From: Aureispira sp964445645
Lineage (GTDB): Bacteria; Bacteroidota; Bacteroidia; Chitinophagales; Saprospiraceae
DNA length: 64,000 bases
Assembly: GCA_964445645.1 (NCBI GenBank)
Contig: CAYULH010000002.1
Location: 78,761 to 142,760 of the forward strand
Direction of reading: 5' to 3'
In this document: positions 63,475-64,000 of the stretch, in pieces
Numbering within the stretch: position 1 is the stretch's first letter
How the letters are laid out: each line of letters begins with the position of its first letter
Notes under the pieces: model-generated
Database searches by the model: none
What the model was told of the DNA's origin: nothing
The model's input: only the letters and a program-made list of their open reading frames with translations
Program-made: the position numbers and the translations under genes

Positions 63475-63891
63475 ATGCAGTTATCTAAAAATGTTATAGG
63501 TTTAATCATCTGTTGTCTATTTTTATTAATTCCCATATACATGCTCATCACACAAGGCTCTATTGCTAGTAATGGGGTTGAAGTGGAAGCAACGGTGGTG
63601 GAGTTGACTCAAAAACGGCACAAAAACAAAGTTACTTTTTATCCAGTTGTTGAATTTTACCTAGAAGGCGGAGGCATCCATACGACTCAATTGACTTCGG
63701 GTTCCAATCCTTCTTTTTACCAAGTGGGTGATCCGATTGCTATTATTTATTCAAAGGAAGATCCCAATGAGGTAGTTTTGAACAACAAATTTGTGATTTA
63801 TGGCATTCCTACTATCATGCTGGTATTTTTGTCCGCTTTTATTATTGGATTGTTATCCAAAATAAAAAAGGACCGGGCAGAAAACGCATAA
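63475..63891 (+). CDS. DUF3592-like membrane protein
   Basis: A 138-residue protein with a TM helix near residues 8-27 (IGLIICCLFLLIPIYMLIT), a beta-rich extracytoplasmic region (VEVEATVVELTQKRHKNKVTF, FYPVVEFYLEGG, VGDPIAIIYSKEDPNEVVL) and a second TM at the end (YGIPTIMLVFLSAFIIGLL). The pattern 'A-T-V-V-x ... Y-P-V-V-E-F ... G-D-P-I-x-I-x-Y-x-x-x-D-P' is the DUF3592 hallmark. Function unknown. The remaining 109 bases of the window show no gene. Confidence 0.82.
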   Translation: MQLSKNVIGLIICCLFLLIPIYMLITQGSIASNGVEVEATVVELTQKRHKNKVTFYPVVEFYLEGGGIHTTQLTSGSNPSFYQVGDPIAIIYSKEDPNEVVLNNKFVIYGIPTIMLVFLSAFIIGLLSKIKKDRAENA

Positions 63892-64000
63892 CTGGTAGGA
63901 AAAATATCGGTACAGGCCAAAATCTCGCCTATGCTACAATGGTACGGGCAGGGCTGTTAAGTTCTGGAAAAAACTAATCTGAATGCTGCTGGAAAAACCC

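Noticed and set aside
1..64000. tRNA, rRNA, riboswitch, transposase or integrase genes
   Set aside because: Read through the intergenic regions on both strands without finding a cloverleaf, conserved RNA core or recombinase motif; a covariance-model scan would be needed to exclude small RNAs.

Overview
The window looks like chromosomal DNA of a marine-type member of the Bacteroidota, probably near the Saprospiria. Evidence read from the sequence: A+T-rich genes with weak Shine-Dalgarno sequences; many lipoproteins with Bacteroidota-type lipoboxes; a very large PKD-repeat protein with a gliding/T9SS type B C-terminal domain; another surface protein with a type A-like sorting tail; DUF4292, DUF5777 and MoxR/DUF58/BatA/BatB loci; and a gene coding for a contractile-injection-system (CIS) LysM protein. 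Genus assignment (for example Aureispira-like) is inference only.

Layout. 1-4.5 kb is an accessory region. It has two tandem stand-alone S24-type domains (the first cut by the window edge), followed by two tandem cassettes. Each cassette encodes a ~385-residue 'carrier-like' protein followed by a different small downstream protein. The two carrier genes share about 491 identical bases covering the upstream leader and the first 151 codons, then diverge; the downstream genes are unrelated. 4.5-11.3 kb is a TetR-TolC-adaptor-RND tripartite efflux operon on the minus strand. 11.6-18.6 kb carries a lipoprotein, dUTPase, a sugar nucleotidyltransferase, a TPR protein, a DUF4292 lipoprotein, an NAD(P)-binding epimerase-like protein and a secreted protein. 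18.9-25.5 kb is a MoxR/DUF58/BatA/BatB aerotolerance-type locus interrupted by an acetyltransferase, a membrane protein and a DUF5713 protein. 25.5-27.7 kb holds small housekeeping genes and TruC. 27.8-29.7 kb is a type II restriction-modification pair. 29.7-38.6 kb has a TPR lipoprotein, glutamine-dependent NAD synthetase, a gamma-carbonic-anhydrase-like protein, a secreted protein, an M15 peptidase lipoprotein, a T9SS-tailed purple-acid-phosphatase-like enzyme and a bacilliredoxin. 39.0-42.8 kb is a c-type-cytochrome/beta-barrel cluster. 42.9-48.4 kb is the 1827-residue PKD protein. 48.5-49.9 kb has an orphan CIS LysM/tube-adaptor gene and a small membrane-anchored protein, followed by a decayed T9SS type B domain. 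50.4-58.0 kb has an AddA/UvrD-like helicase with an apparently dead nuclease domain and a four-LTD-domain surface protein. 58.2-64 kb has aspartate-semialdehyde dehydrogenase, a nitroreductase, three tandem paralogous four-helix membrane proteins, a saccharopine-dehydrogenase-like enzyme and a DUF3592-type protein.

The strongest candidate for an undescribed system is the pair of tandem cassettes at 0.66-4.5 kb: a homogenised N-terminal module, a diverged helical C-terminal region and a swapped downstream gene, one of which looks like a permuted NlpC/P60 (LRAT-type) enzyme. This resembles a secretion or loading adaptor with interchangeable cargo. The CIS LysM gene 45 kb away shows that contractile injection genes exist in this genome, but a link between the two is untested. 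No tRNA, rRNA, CRISPR array, transposase or integrase gene was recognised.
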